Assembly: GCF_014649035.1 (NCBI RefSeq)
Contig: NZ_BMSG01000013.1
Location: forward strand, 119,558 to 183,557
DNA: 64,000 bases
Source of the DNA: Streptomyces sindenensis
GTDB lineage: Bacteria; Actinomycetota; Actinomycetes; Streptomycetales; Streptomycetaceae
Direction of reading: 5' to 3'
Shown: one piece after another, positions 55,629 to 63,982 of the stretch
How the letters are laid out: each line of letters opens with the position of its first letter
How positions within the stretch are numbered: position 1 is the first letter of the stretch
Translations under genes and position numbers: made by a program
Notes under the pieces: model-generated
Seen by the model: the letters and a program-made list of their open reading frames with translations, nothing else
Database searches by the model: none
Told to the model about the DNA's origin: nothing

Positions 55629-58141
55629 TTCTCGGTCCGTTCGGTGTGGTCGTCCGGGGCGGAACGCCCCCGGTGGTTCGTGCTCCTGTTGATCCCCTGG
55701 GCATAGGCCGCCAGTACGTCGGAGACCTGCCGGGAGTCCCGGCGGCGGGGCGACGGTCGCGGGGCCCCCGCGCCCGGGCGCTGTTCGGCGCCCTCCCGTC
55801 GGCCCGCGGTGGGCCACTGCTGGGGTGCTCGGCGCTGCCGCACGGGCAGCCCCGAGGAACTGACACCCGCGACCCGTGACGCCGACTCGTTGTGTGCGGG
55901 GCGCGGCGCGGGCGTCGTGCCGTGTCCCCGGTCCCGCGCGCCGACGCCCGGCCCGTCCTCGCGCGGCCTTTCGTGGCCGGGCCGGGCTTCCCGGTCACCG
56001 CCGTCCGCCGGCGGGTGGGGCCCGGCGGCGCCGAAGCCCGCACCCGGGTCCGTACCGACGCCTGTACCGGGGCCCGCGCCCGTACCGGCGCTCGCGGCGA
56101 GGCCCGCGCCGACCGGGGTGCCGAGGTGGCCGGGCTGCACCCCCGCTCGGGCGGGCTGCCTGCGGCCCTGCGGTCCCGGGGGTGTGATCGGCAGGGGCGG
56201 TTCGTAGCCGACACCGTTGCCGAGGTCGTCCTGCGACGGCCCCCGGTCCTCCTCGAAGTCCAGGGCCAGCACCTTCGCGGGCAGCGTGACCTCGGCGATG
56301 GTGCCGGGGCCCGAGGAGTCGCGCAGTTCGACAACGATGCCGTGGCGCGCGGCGAGCCGGGCCACCACATGCAGCCCCATGGACCGTACGTCGCCGATGC
56401 CCGCCTGCGGTTCGAGCAGCGCGGCGTTGTGGACCGCGCGGCGCTCCGCCGTCATGCCCACCCCCTCGTCGACGATCTGCACGACCGCCCGGTCCCACAG
56501 CCGCCAGACGGCGACCCCGACCTGCTTGTCCGGGGGCGAGTACCGCGTCGCGTTGTCGAGCAGCTCCGCCAGGATGTGCGCCACGTCGTGCACCGCGCGG
56601 GCGGTGATGCCGATCCCGGACTCGATCGCACCGAGCGAGACGCGGTCGAACCGCTCGATCTGCTGCGCGGCGGCCACGATGACCGTGGAACATCCCACAT
56701 CGGCCGAGCGGACCCGGGCGTTTCCGTAACCGCCCAGCACCAGAAGGTTGTTGGTGTTGCGCTCCATGCGCACCGCGAGGTGGTCGAGAGCGAACAGGGC
56801 CTTCATCCGCACGGGGTCGGCCTCGTCCCGCTGCACGGTGTCCAACTCGGACACCATGACCGCGGTCAGCCGGGCGCCCCGGCGCGCGACACCGACCAGC
56901 GTCTCGGCCAACTGCTCGTGTGCGTGAGCCTGTTGTGCGGCCAGTCGGACGGCTTCGTGGTGGACCGCGTTGAACGCCTCACCCACCTCGCCGATCTCGT
57001 CCTCGCCCGTGGTCCGGACCGGATCGCCGGTGCGCCGGGCCACTTCCTCGGGCGTCGCACCGCGCAGCGCGCCGGGCTGGGACAGCTCGGCCATCACGGT
57101 GGGCAGCCCGGAGTGGGCGACCTCGTGCGCGGCGTTGCGCAGCTCCCGCAGCCGCCGGATCATGACGCGCCCCAGGCGGATTGCGACCACGACGACGCCG
57201 ACCAGGGTCAAGACCACCAGGGCGATCTCCGCACCGGCCGTCCAGATGAGGGTCGTGCGGACGTCGGAGACCTGGGCGAGCACGGCCGCGTCGACCCGCT
57301 TCTCCACCGAACGCAGCAGCTCCTGGCGGTCGTTGGACGCCTTCTGCCACTTCTCGGGGGTGACCGTGAGGTCCCGGCCGGCGCCCGTGCGCCCGATCTC
57401 GTCCTCCAGGCGCCGGGCCTCCAGGGCCCTTGCCCCGGAGAGGGTGCGTTCCAGCCAGGTCCGCCAGGCGCCCGGGCCGAGGCCGTACATGACGCGGATC
57501 GATTCGGTGTAGCCCATCCGGCTCGCGTCGAAGGTCCGCTGCGAGGCGGTGGTGAACCCGCCCGCGGCCTGCGCCCTCGCGACCGTGACCTGTTGCTGGG
57601 CGGTGTGCTCGGCGGCCTCGGACAGGGCGGCCGCGGCGCGGATCCGGTCCGCGATGTCGGCGTCGACGCCGTCGGCCTGCGCGATGCCGTCGCGGTAGCT
57701 GTTGAGGTCGGCGATCACGATCCGGTAGCCGAAGGCGAGAGCGGAGACGGTGCTGCTCTTCGAGCGGACCTGGGCGCGCAGCCCGGGCATCTCGTCGACG
57801 AACCGTTCGATACGGTCCAGGGCGCCCCTGGCGCTGCCGGGTACGGCGGAGAGCCCCTCGGCCCTGCTGCGGAATCCGGCGATGCTCCGGTCGGTCTCCT
57901 CCGTGCGTAACCGGAACGCTTCCGCGTCCCCCTGTTCGGAGACCAGTGCGGTGGCCGCTGCCCGCTCACGTTGCAGCCGGTAGGTCAACTCACTTGCTTC
58001 GTCGGCGACTTCGACCATCGATGTCAGTCGTTCTGCCTGGAGCGCCTGGTTGGTCGCGGGGGCGAGCGCCAGCACCGAGAAGGCGACGGCCACGGTGAGC
58101 GGTGCGGTGACGAGGAGGACGAGGCGACGATTGATTTTCAC
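55625..58141 (-). CDS. Nitrate/sulfite-sensing-type histidine kinase (CvnA-like)
   Basis: An 838-residue membrane sensor. An N-terminal helix (about 8-28) is followed by an extracytoplasmic NIT domain (about 50-300), a second helix (VVLTLVGVVVVAIRLG, about 318-333), a HAMP region, and a kinase core. The N-box HILAELLDNATRYSPPDK is near residue 525, the G1 box VDEGVGM near 558 and G2 GLHVVARLAARHG near 592. The phospho-acceptor His region (FALDHLAVRMERNTNNLLVLGG) is of the conservon type. From about residue 640 a low-complexity Gly/Pro/Ala tail of 200 residues follows. It is the first gene of an operon with a roadblock protein and Liv-type ABC genes. Confidence 0.9.
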   Translation of the reverse strand: MKINRRLVLLVTAPLTVAVAFSVLALAPATNQALQAERLTSMVEVADEASELTYRLQRERAAATALVSEQGDAEAFRLRTEETDRSIAGFRSRAEGLSAVPGSARGALDRIERFVDEMPGLRAQVRSKSSTVSALAFGYRIVIADLNSYRDGIAQADGVDADIADRIRAAAALSEAAEHTAQQQVTVARAQAAGGFTTASQRTFDASRMGYTESIRVMYGLGPGAWRTWLERTLSGARALEARRLEDEIGRTGAGRDLTVTPEKWQKASNDRQELLRSVEKRVDAAVLAQVSDVRTTLIWTAGAEIALVVLTLVGVVVVAIRLGRVMIRRLRELRNAAHEVAHSGLPTVMAELSQPGALRGATPEEVARRTGDPVRTTGEDEIGEVGEAFNAVHHEAVRLAAQQAHAHEQLAETLVGVARRGARLTAVMVSELDTVQRDEADPVRMKALFALDHLAVRMERNTNNLLVLGGYGNARVRSADVGCSTVIVAAAQQIERFDRVSLGAIESGIGITARAVHDVAHILAELLDNATRYSPPDKQVGVAVWRLWDRAVVQIVDEGVGMTAERRAVHNAALLEPQAGIGDVRSMGLHVVARLAARHGIVVELRDSSGPGTIAEVTLPAKVLALDFEEDRGPSQDDLGNGVGYEPPLPITPPGPQGRRQPARAGVQPGHLGTPVGAGLAASAGTGAGPGTGVGTDPGAGFGAAGPHPPADGGDREARPGHERPREDGPGVGARDRGHGTTPAPRPAHNESASRVAGVSSSGLPVRQRRAPQQWPTAGRREGAEQRPGAGAPRPSPRRRDSRQVSDVLAAYAQGINRSTNHRGRSAPDDHTERTEK

Positions 58142-58299
58142 TGCGCGGCTCCATCGCCGGAACCGGGCTTGTCTATCGGTGACACGCGGATACCTGTTAA
58201 CGGGTTGTGGGGGGGTGCCGATGGGTGATGGTGCCGATGAGGGCGTGCCGCCGGGGGGTAGTGGTGCTGATGGGGTGATAGGGGCCCCTGGGGCACGCG

Positions 58300-58317
58300 C
58301 GGCATGATCCTATGCCG
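58300..58317 (-). promoter_or_regulatory. Candidate -10 and palindrome upstream of the sensor kinase
   Basis: CGGCAT (58300-58305) and ATGCCG (58312-58317) flank GATCCT, so a TAGGAT -10-like hexamer is read on the minus strand at 58312-58307. It lies about 165 nt upstream of the kinase start. No convincing -35 is visible. Confidence 0.3.
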
Positions 58318-58623
58318 TAGGGCGCGCCTTCGGGCGGGTGAATCATCGAAAAAAATGCACATCGATCACACAGGGATGGCCTCGCTTCGCTCACAAGTGA
58401 GCAGAAACCAAAGCGTTTTGAGCCTCGGTGGCTGGATCGGTGCCGGTGCGGAGCTCGTTCGATGCCCGCGATGACGTGCGCACCTGCTGCCGATCCGAGG
58501 TGCGGCCGACGGCCGCGGAGGGGCCACTCCGTCGCCGGGGCGCCCCCGCCCGGCACGCCGGACTCCGTGAAGCGAGTGTGCGCCGAATCACCCCTGGCCG
58601 CCCGCGGGCGCGCCCATCGCTAC

Positions 58624-58795
58624 CGCCTGTCGCAAGGGAGATGACCTGCTTGACCGGCCAACGCACACCATCTATGCCGACCCAGTACGTGCGGATGTCC
58701 TCGGGCAGGTGACCGGCAAGACTCCCGCGAACGAGCGGGTCAGCTCGAAGGATTCGCCATCGAGGGTGGGTTGCAGGGGAGGGAGGTCAGTCCCG
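58624..58795 (-). pseudogene. Frameshifted remnant of a small Streptomyces gene
   Basis: On the minus strand one frame reads LPPLQPTLDGESFELTRSF followed by AGVL, and another continues AGHLPEDIRTYWVGIDGV then RWPVKQVISLATG. Joined by a one-base shift near 58712 they form a sensible peptide of a family I recall from Streptomyces (typical continuation DRADFTTHQAR is missing). There is no start codon, a frameshift and a truncated C-terminus, so it is a decayed gene. The function of the intact family is unknown to me. Confidence 0.5.
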
Positions 58796-59004
58796 ATCGT
58801 TCACGAGTCCTCGTCGGTTCGCCGCAGAGGATTTCGCCGGCGCCGGGTGCGAGGTGACCGGAGGCGCGGTTGCGGGGCCCGTGTGCGCCGAGACCGTGCG
58901 CGCCGCCCGGGAGACGCCGGGCGGCGGGCTCCGCGCTCGGTGCCGGGGACGCGGCAGCCCGGGGCGTCCCCGCCGGCCGGCCTCCGTACTTCCGCCGGTT
59001 CGGC

Positions 59005-59964
59005 TCATTGCCTCTCGGCACGTTCCTCGTGGTCCCGAGCCGGATCGGCCCTCGGGCGGGGGGCGGGGCCGGGCGGCCGGACAGCGTGATCGTAGAGGCT
59101 GAACAGCCGCAGCCGGTCCGCGGCTCCGTCCCCCTCCGCCGCGAGAGCGTCCCAGCACCGGGCCGCCAGGGCGCGGGCGCGGGTGCCGGGCCAGGGCTGG
59201 GGGAGCAGCTCGGCGGGGAGCAGCGGGTCGGGGTCCATCGCGGTGGTGAAGGCCGCTGCCACTTCGATGGCGTACGTCAGCCGCTCGGTCGCGGTGGGCG
59301 GGGCGGCGGGGCCGGACAGCCTGGCCAGACGGTCCTCGGCGAGCGCCGCGAGCGCCTCGTGGCGCTCCGCGATCGCGGGCAGCGGCCACAGCAGCGCGGC
59401 CAGCCGGACGGGGTCGGTCTCCTCGCCCACTCGCAGGTCCCGACTGGTCAGCCGGGTGAGGGAGGGCAGGACGCCGAGGTGGCGGGCATGGGCCTCGACG
59501 ATGCCGGCGATGTCGTTGGCGCAGACGTAGAGGCCCCCTTGGAGGGGGGCGGCGCCGAGATGGACCAGGGCGTCGCGCAGGGTGTCGCGGGCCTGCCGGG
59601 CGCTCTCGGGGATGGCGAAAGCGAACATGCGCCAGGTTCCGTCCCAGGGGGCGAGCCCCTGGTCCTGCCGGTAGGCGTGGCGTACGTACTCGACGTCCGG
59701 TGCGATGGAGCCGGTCGCGTCGGTGGTCGCGTGCAGCCGGGCCTTGCGGCCACGGCCCTCCTGGGTGAACCGCTCCTCGGCGACCAGCCGTTTGACGCAC
59801 AGCCGGACCTGCTGGCCGGTCATGCCGATCGCCTCGGCGACCGAATACAGCTCGTCCGCGTGAACGGTGCCGTCCTCGCGGACGAGGGCGAACACCAGGG
59901 TCCGGGTGCTGATCGCGGGCGGCGCGGGATCCGCCGCAGGGGTGCCTGCGGGCGTGCTCGTCAT
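59005..59964 (-). CDS. PaaX-family transcriptional regulator
   Basis: A 319-residue regulator with PaaX-type architecture: an N-terminal winged helix (RTLVFALVREDGTVHADELYSVAEAIGM, then QQVRLCVKRLVAEERFTQEGRG near residue 50), a central domain starting GTWRMFAFAIPESARQARDTLRDAL near residue 108, and the C-terminal LLPAELLPQPWPGTRARAL near residue 248. It starts at ATG 59964 and overlaps the upstream GNAT stop by 4 nt, so both are expressed together from the palindromic promoter at 60626-60642. No aryl-CoA catabolic genes adjoin it; its ligand is unknown. Confidence 0.82.
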   Translation of the reverse strand: MTSTPAGTPAADPAPPAISTRTLVFALVREDGTVHADELYSVAEAIGMTGQQVRLCVKRLVAEERFTQEGRGRKARLHATTDATGSIAPDVEYVRHAYRQDQGLAPWDGTWRMFAFAIPESARQARDTLRDALVHLGAAPLQGGLYVCANDIAGIVEAHARHLGVLPSLTRLTSRDLRVGEETDPVRLAALLWPLPAIAERHEALAALAEDRLARLSGPAAPPTATERLTYAIEVAAAFTTAMDPDPLLPAELLPQPWPGTRARALAARCWDALAAEGDGAADRLRLFSLYDHAVRPPGPAPRPRADPARDHEERAERQ

Positions 59965-60605
59965 CGCTGCTGCTCCAAGCTGTCACCGGGTGCGCCGTCG
60001 CCCGTGCGGTCCTGAAGGGCGCGACGCATGGTAGTCACGGCGCCGAATCCCATGAGACGCCTGAGATACGGGGTCTGCTCGGTGCGTACGGTGGTGAAGC
60101 CGTGCCGCTCGTACAGCGCGCGGGCGCGGGGGTTGACGTCGATGACGTCCAGGCGGATCCGCGAGCAGCCGTGTTCGGCGGCGACGGCCGCGATCTCGGT
60201 CAGCAGCAGGCTGCCGATGCCGGTTCCGCGGTGGGCGGGGTCGACGGCGATGCCGTCCATGACCAGTTCCCCCCGCTCCGGGGTCCGTTCGAGCAGGGCC
60301 AGCACGGCGAGCCGGGGGAGGCCCCGGAAGAGCCCGTAGCCGGTGAGCACGTCGCGTACGCCACCGCCGGTCAGGCCGCGTCCCCCGAGCCGGTAGCCGG
60401 CCACGCCCACGACGCGGTCCCCGCCAGGAGCGAGGGCGACGACGGCGCGGTCGTGGTGGAGATGGCCGGCGATGAAGGCGCGCCCCTGGTCCGGCGGGCC
60501 CAGCGCCGCCCCGAGCTTGCGCCCGAACGCCTCCCAGTACAGCGCGGCGACCTGGTGTTCGGTCCGCCGGGGGACGCCGCGTCGGACGGCGACTGCTGAG
60601 TCCAT
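59961..60605 (-). CDS. GNAT-family N-acetyltransferase
   Basis: A 214-residue GNAT protein. The acetyl-CoA motif A is in ELVMDGIAVDPAHRGTGIGSLLLTEIAAVA near residue 115 (R-G-T-G-I-G), followed by IRLDVIDVNPRARALYERHGF, the conserved motif B region. The ATG at 60605 is preceded by AGGAGGAAATC, a very strong ribosome binding site. It is the first gene of a two-gene operon with a PaaX-type regulator and diverges from an alpha/beta hydrolase gene. The acetyl acceptor is unknown. Confidence 0.88.
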   Translation of the reverse strand: MDSAVAVRRGVPRRTEHQVAALYWEAFGRKLGAALGPPDQGRAFIAGHLHHDRAVVALAPGGDRVVGVAGYRLGGRGLTGGGVRDVLTGYGLFRGLPRLAVLALLERTPERGELVMDGIAVDPAHRGTGIGSLLLTEIAAVAAEHGCSRIRLDVIDVNPRARALYERHGFTTVRTEQTPYLRRLMGFGAVTTMRRALQDRTGDGAPGDSLEQQR

Positions 60606-60625
60606 GATTTCCTCCTGGCTCTTTA

Positions 60626-60642
60626 CGTACGATCATAGTACG
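60626..60642 (-). promoter_or_regulatory. Operator palindrome over the -10 of the GNAT/PaaX-type operon
   Basis: CGTAC (60626-60630) and GTACG (60638-60642) flank GATCATA. On the minus strand TATGAT (60637-60632) is a good -10, so a bound regulator would block the promoter, 27 nt before the GNAT start. The co-transcribed PaaX-type protein is the first candidate for autoregulation. Confidence 0.45.
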
Positions 60643-60693
60643 GTCGAATGCAAAACGAGCGTTTCAGTTTCAATAGATTCTACTGGGGGGCAC

Positions 60694-61755
60694 ATGACGG
60701 CGAGGAGCGGCACCCGTGGGCGTCGGATGGTGCGGACCGTGCTCGCGACACTGGTCGCGGTCGCGGTGACGGCGGCGGGCCTGAGTGGATTGGTGATCTG
60801 GCAGCACACCTACGACCTGCGCGAACAGGCGGTGACGTTGCGACGGGACGGCCGGACCCTGCAGGGCGTCCTGGCCCTGCCCGAGCGGGGGAAGGGCCCC
60901 TTCCCCCTCGTGGTCGTCGTTCACGGTGACGGCCCCGTCGACGCCACGCACGACACCTTCTACCGGCCGATCTGGGAGTCCTTCGCACGCGCCGGGTACG
61001 CCGCGCTGTCCTGGAACAAGCCGGGCGTGGGCGGCGCGCCGGGGAACTGGCTCGACCAGTCCATGGGCGACCGGGCCGCGGAGGCCCTCGACGCCATCGC
61101 CTGGGCGCGGCAGCGCCCGGACATCGACGGCGGCCGGATCGGCCTGTGGGGCGCCAGCCAGGCCGGATGGGTGCTGCCCAGGATCGCCGCCCAGGACCCC
61201 GGCATCCGCTTCGCCATCGCCGTCTCACCCGCCGTCAACTGGCTGCGGCAGGGCCGCTACCACCTCCTCGCCGAACTCCGCCGCGACGGTGCCTCCGACG
61301 CCGAGATCGCCGCTGCCCTGCGCCGGCGTGAGACCGGTCTGGAACTGCTGGGGCGCGGCGCGTCCTACGAGGAGTACGTACGCGCTGTCGGTGACCCGCA
61401 GGGCATGACGGCCGCCCGCTGGCGGTTCGCCGCCCGGAACCACACGGCCGACGCCACCGCCGATCTGCCCGCCCTGCGCGGCGTCCCCGTCCTGCTCGCC
61501 CTCGCCGGACACGACGCGAACGTGGACACCGCCGAGACCGAGGCCGTCTACCGCAGACTCCTGCCCGGGCCCGCGCTGCGTGTCGCCCACTACCCGGACG
61601 CCGCCCACAGCCTGGTCGACCACGACGTCGAGAACTCCACGCTCCGGCTCACGCTGACCGCGCTGTGCGCGCCGAGGGCGCTGTTCGCCGATGGGTTCCT
61701 GGACGACCAGCGGCGGTTCCTGGCCGCCCTCGACGACGGGAGAGGGCGGCGATGA
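60694..61755 (+). CDS. Membrane-anchored alpha/beta hydrolase
   Basis: A 353-residue alpha/beta hydrolase with an N-terminal membrane anchor (about residues 12-32, VRTVLATLVAVAVTAAGLSGLVIW). The hydrolase domain has LVVVVHGDGPVD near residue 70 (oxyanion region), the nucleophile elbow LWGASQAGW near residue 152 with Ser in G-A-S-Q-A, an Asp candidate in LALAGHDANVDT near residue 270, and the catalytic His in YPDAAHSLVDH near residue 306. The ATG at 60694 follows a G-rich stretch. It is divergent from the GNAT/PaaX-type operon and overlaps a truncated gene start by 4 nt. The substrate is unknown. Confidence 0.85.
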   Translation: MTARSGTRGRRMVRTVLATLVAVAVTAAGLSGLVIWQHTYDLREQAVTLRRDGRTLQGVLALPERGKGPFPLVVVVHGDGPVDATHDTFYRPIWESFARAGYAALSWNKPGVGGAPGNWLDQSMGDRAAEALDAIAWARQRPDIDGGRIGLWGASQAGWVLPRIAAQDPGIRFAIAVSPAVNWLRQGRYHLLAELRRDGASDAEIAAALRRRETGLELLGRGASYEEYVRAVGDPQGMTAARWRFAARNHTADATADLPALRGVPVLLALAGHDANVDTAETEAVYRRLLPGPALRVAHYPDAAHSLVDHDVENSTLRLTLTALCAPRALFADGFLDDQRRFLAALDDGRGRR

Positions 61756-61862
61756 CCGTACGGCCCACGACGGGCACCCATGCGGGCCCGCCACCCGGCG
61801 CCGTCGCTCGGGGCGCCTGTTCGGCATCGACGCCCTGCGCGGCTTCGCCCGTCGAACATCAT
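61752..61862 (+). pseudogene. Truncated start of a DUF418/acyltransferase-like membrane protein gene
   Basis: An ATG overlapping the hydrolase stop (ATGA) opens MTVRPTTGTHAGPPPGAVAR. A one-base shift then gives GRLFGIDALRGFA, the conserved N-terminal motif (IDALRGFA) of DUF418 and related acyltransferase membrane proteins. After FA the similarity ends abruptly at about 61848, and no membrane segments follow. This looks like the remaining 5' end of a gene whose body was lost, once coupled to the hydrolase. The sequence 61863-61983 shows no gene. Confidence 0.55.
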
Positions 61863-61983
61863 CCGCCGGCGGGTCATGCCACGTCAGGGCTCACGGCATC
61901 GATGGGGCTTCGTGTCCACACCAACCGGTGATCACCCAGTGGCAGTATCCGTTCCCAGCCGGGTTGGTCACGAAATCGCAGGA

Positions 61984-62493
61984 TCAGGACGGCCGGCCGG
62001 GAGTCCCGTCGCCCTCGACGTTGGCCACCATCCTGCGCAGCACCTTGAGCGCAGCCACATACTCCTCATCACTGATGCCCTGGTGGACCACGGCGCGCAC
62101 CTCGGTCGCCAGCTCACGGAGCCGTACCCTGGCGGCTTCCCCGGCCTCCGTGAGGTGCAGACGCTGCCCGTCGCCGATCCGTAGCCATTCACGGTGGAGC
62201 AACTGATCGACGATTCTGGCGATCTCGTGCGGCCCGTCGGCAAGGTGCGTCAACTGCGCGACGACCTCCTCGCGGCTCGGCGCCGCAGGGCCGCCGTTCA
62301 CGCGGTTGAGCACCCAGTACTGCGGCTGGGTGACGTCGACCTTGGCCATGGCGTCACGCAGATGCCGGGTGACGGCCGTTTGGGCCAGGCCGCACCAGTA
62401 CCCGACCGGCTGAGTGGCCAGCATGTCATCGGTGGCAGCCGGGTTCGCCGGCGCCTGATCGGTGGAGGATCCCGTCAGTAATTCCATGATCAT
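61984..62493 (-). CDS. MarR-family transcriptional regulator
   Basis: A 169-residue protein with a MarR-type winged helix. After a 25-residue N-terminal extension come YWCGLAQTAVTRHLRDAMAKVDVTQPQYWVLNRVNG, REEVVAQLTHLADGPHEIARIVDQLLHREWLRIGDGQRLHLTEAGEAARVRL, and a C-terminal dimerisation helix. The start may be ATG 62493 or 62487; GGAGGAG lies 9 nt before the first. It stands alone in a region of gene remnants. Ligand and targets are unknown. Confidence 0.85.
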   Translation of the reverse strand: MIMELLTGSSTDQAPANPAATDDMLATQPVGYWCGLAQTAVTRHLRDAMAKVDVTQPQYWVLNRVNGGPAAPSREEVVAQLTHLADGPHEIARIVDQLLHREWLRIGDGQRLHLTEAGEAARVRLRELATEVRAVVHQGISDEEYVAALKVLRRMVANVEGDGTPGRPS

Positions 62494-63073
62494 GAAGCTA
62501 CACTCCTCCGGCGCACCGAACCATCGGCATGCGACCGCTACGGCAACTCGCCTCGGACGGGGTGCAGCGACGTCGTCGTGTCAGATGTCCCGGAAGAGAC
62601 CAGCCAGGAGGTGAGCTGCGACGATGAGTGGGCTTGGTTGCTGACCTGCACGAATGGTCATTCAGTTGCTCATGCTCATGCCGGTTGATGAAGTCGGAAG
62701 TCCCAGAAGAGTCCGTGGCGACTCTCACGACCGACGGACTCTCTACCGGGGTCACTGGAAGTAGGCTCGCGACGTCGCCAGGACTGCGCGTCGGGGTCGG
62801 CCTTGACCTCCGCGTGAATGGCTGCGTACTTCGCTCGCGCGCATGGTGCGTCTGCCGGCCTGCCTGGGTGTAGTGGTTCAGTTTTCGCCGTACCACGTCC
62901 GGATTTCGTACCGTCATCGCGTCGTGGTTCGAGTCGAGTGGACCAGCGCAGCGGGTCAGCGGCCGGCAAGCCCAGGACCGTGGTGAGCGGGTTATGTGAC
63001 TGTGGGAAGACAGAGTTGATGGATGCCCGTGCGCCGGTACGTGCAACACGACATCGGCCCGCAGAATTGTGCG
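62494..63073. other. Region without a recognisable gene
   Basis: About 580 nt with lower GC than the rest of the window and no frame that shows normal Streptomyces third-position bias over a useful length. A minus-strand stretch ARAKYAAIHAEVKADPDAQ near 62780-62835 reads like a helical protein fragment, but no start, stop context or family could be assigned. Confidence 0.5.
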
Positions 63074-63365
63074 CTACCCGCACATCGCAGCTGACACAGA
63101 CGAAGGAGGAGAACAGGAACTGGCGCTGGCCTCCGGGATGTCGACCACCTCGACTGTCACCCCACGTGCTGCAAGGGCCTTCGCGGTCTGGGCCATGGTG
63201 ATCTGCGAGAAGCCGAATACGTACTCCGGAGTGAGGCCGTCGCGATTCTTGAGCTGCATCGTGAGGATGATCCGCCGCGGCGTGTAGTCCTCCGGAAGTA
63301 CCAGCGCTCCGCGGCTCAGCCGCCTCACCTTCGCGGTGAAGTCCGCCCGGACCTGAGCGGACGCC
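63074..63365 (-). pseudogene. C-terminal remnant of a TIGR04141/DUF6119-like protein
   Basis: The minus-strand frame ending at 63074 contains RADFTAKVRRLSRGALVLP, RRIILTMQLKNRDGLTPEYV and FGFSQITMAQTAKALAARGV followed by TVEVVDIPEA. This resembles the C-terminal end of the sporadically distributed TIGR04141/DUF6119 family as I remember it. The N-terminal several hundred residues are missing: beyond about 63365 the sequence instead codes on the plus strand for a helicase-like fragment. It is therefore a truncated remnant. Confidence 0.45.
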
Positions 63366-63982
63366 TGCTCCTGCGGGACACGCTCAAGGGACTCACGGTT
63401 CCGAAGGCTCCCGTCGAGGCCGCCACCGTCCACAGTTGGGTCCTGAACCACTTCGGTTACGGGGCGCCACGTACTCAGGACGGCTGGTTCGACTGGGCGA
63501 CCCTCACCAGCGAGGCCGCCGGGGCACACGGTGCGCACGGCGCGACGACGCCCCACCTCGTCGTCGACGAGGGCCAGGACCTGTCACCCGGCTTCTACCG
63601 ACTGGTCCGCATCGCCGCCGCCTCTGTCACGGTCTTCGCCGACGAGTGCCAGAGCCTCACGGAGACGAACTCAACTCTCGACGAGATCACCGGCGCGCTC
63701 GGCAGGTCCACAAGTCGTGCGGAGATCGGTGGCAACCACCGAAACAGCCGCGAGATCGCCTCCCTCGCGGAACACTTCCGCACCGGGGGTACCCGACCAG
63801 CAATTCCCTTCCGCAGCGGCACGCTTCCAGTGGTGCGAAACTGCTCAGGCGACAAGGACCTGGCCGAGGACATCACCCGAGAGGCGACCCGGTATCCGCA
63901 GGACCGCATCGGGGTCATCGTCAACACCAAGCGGCTGGCCAGTGAGGTTTTCTCAATGGTGATCACTTCCAGATTCCGTTGA
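63362..63982 (+). pseudogene. Internal fragment of a UvrD-like superfamily 1 helicase
   Basis: One plus-strand frame is open from about 63362 to the stop at 63980-63982 but has no plausible start. It reads VHSWVLNHFGYGAPR, then the Walker B/DExx box HLVVDEGQDLSPGFYRLV, then VTVFADECQSL, and the motif III/IV-like EIGGNHRNSREIASLAEHF. IGVIVNTKRLASEVF is near the end. These are UvrD/DNA-helicase-like features. The Walker A region is missing upstream, and the frame stops soon after VF, so this is an internal fragment. The last bases of the window carry nothing further that I can identify. Confidence 0.55.

Larger units (their letters stand above)
58142..59004. other. Gene-poor region upstream of the conservon-type kinase
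   Basis: About 860 nt without an intact gene. It holds the kinase promoter area near 58300, a relatively AT-rich stretch at 58331-58365, and a minus-strand gene remnant at 58624-58795 (listed separately). The part 58800-59004 shows nothing I can name. Confidence 0.6.

Noticed and set aside
58708..58780. Possible tRNA-like sequence
   Set aside because: No complete cloverleaf or consensus T-loop (GGTTCGAAT) could be formed; the region is better explained as a gene remnant.
62498..63049. Minus-strand open frame of 183 codons upstream of the MarR gene
   Set aside because: Third-position GC bias is absent, the peptide is low in hydrophobic residues, and no family is recognisable.
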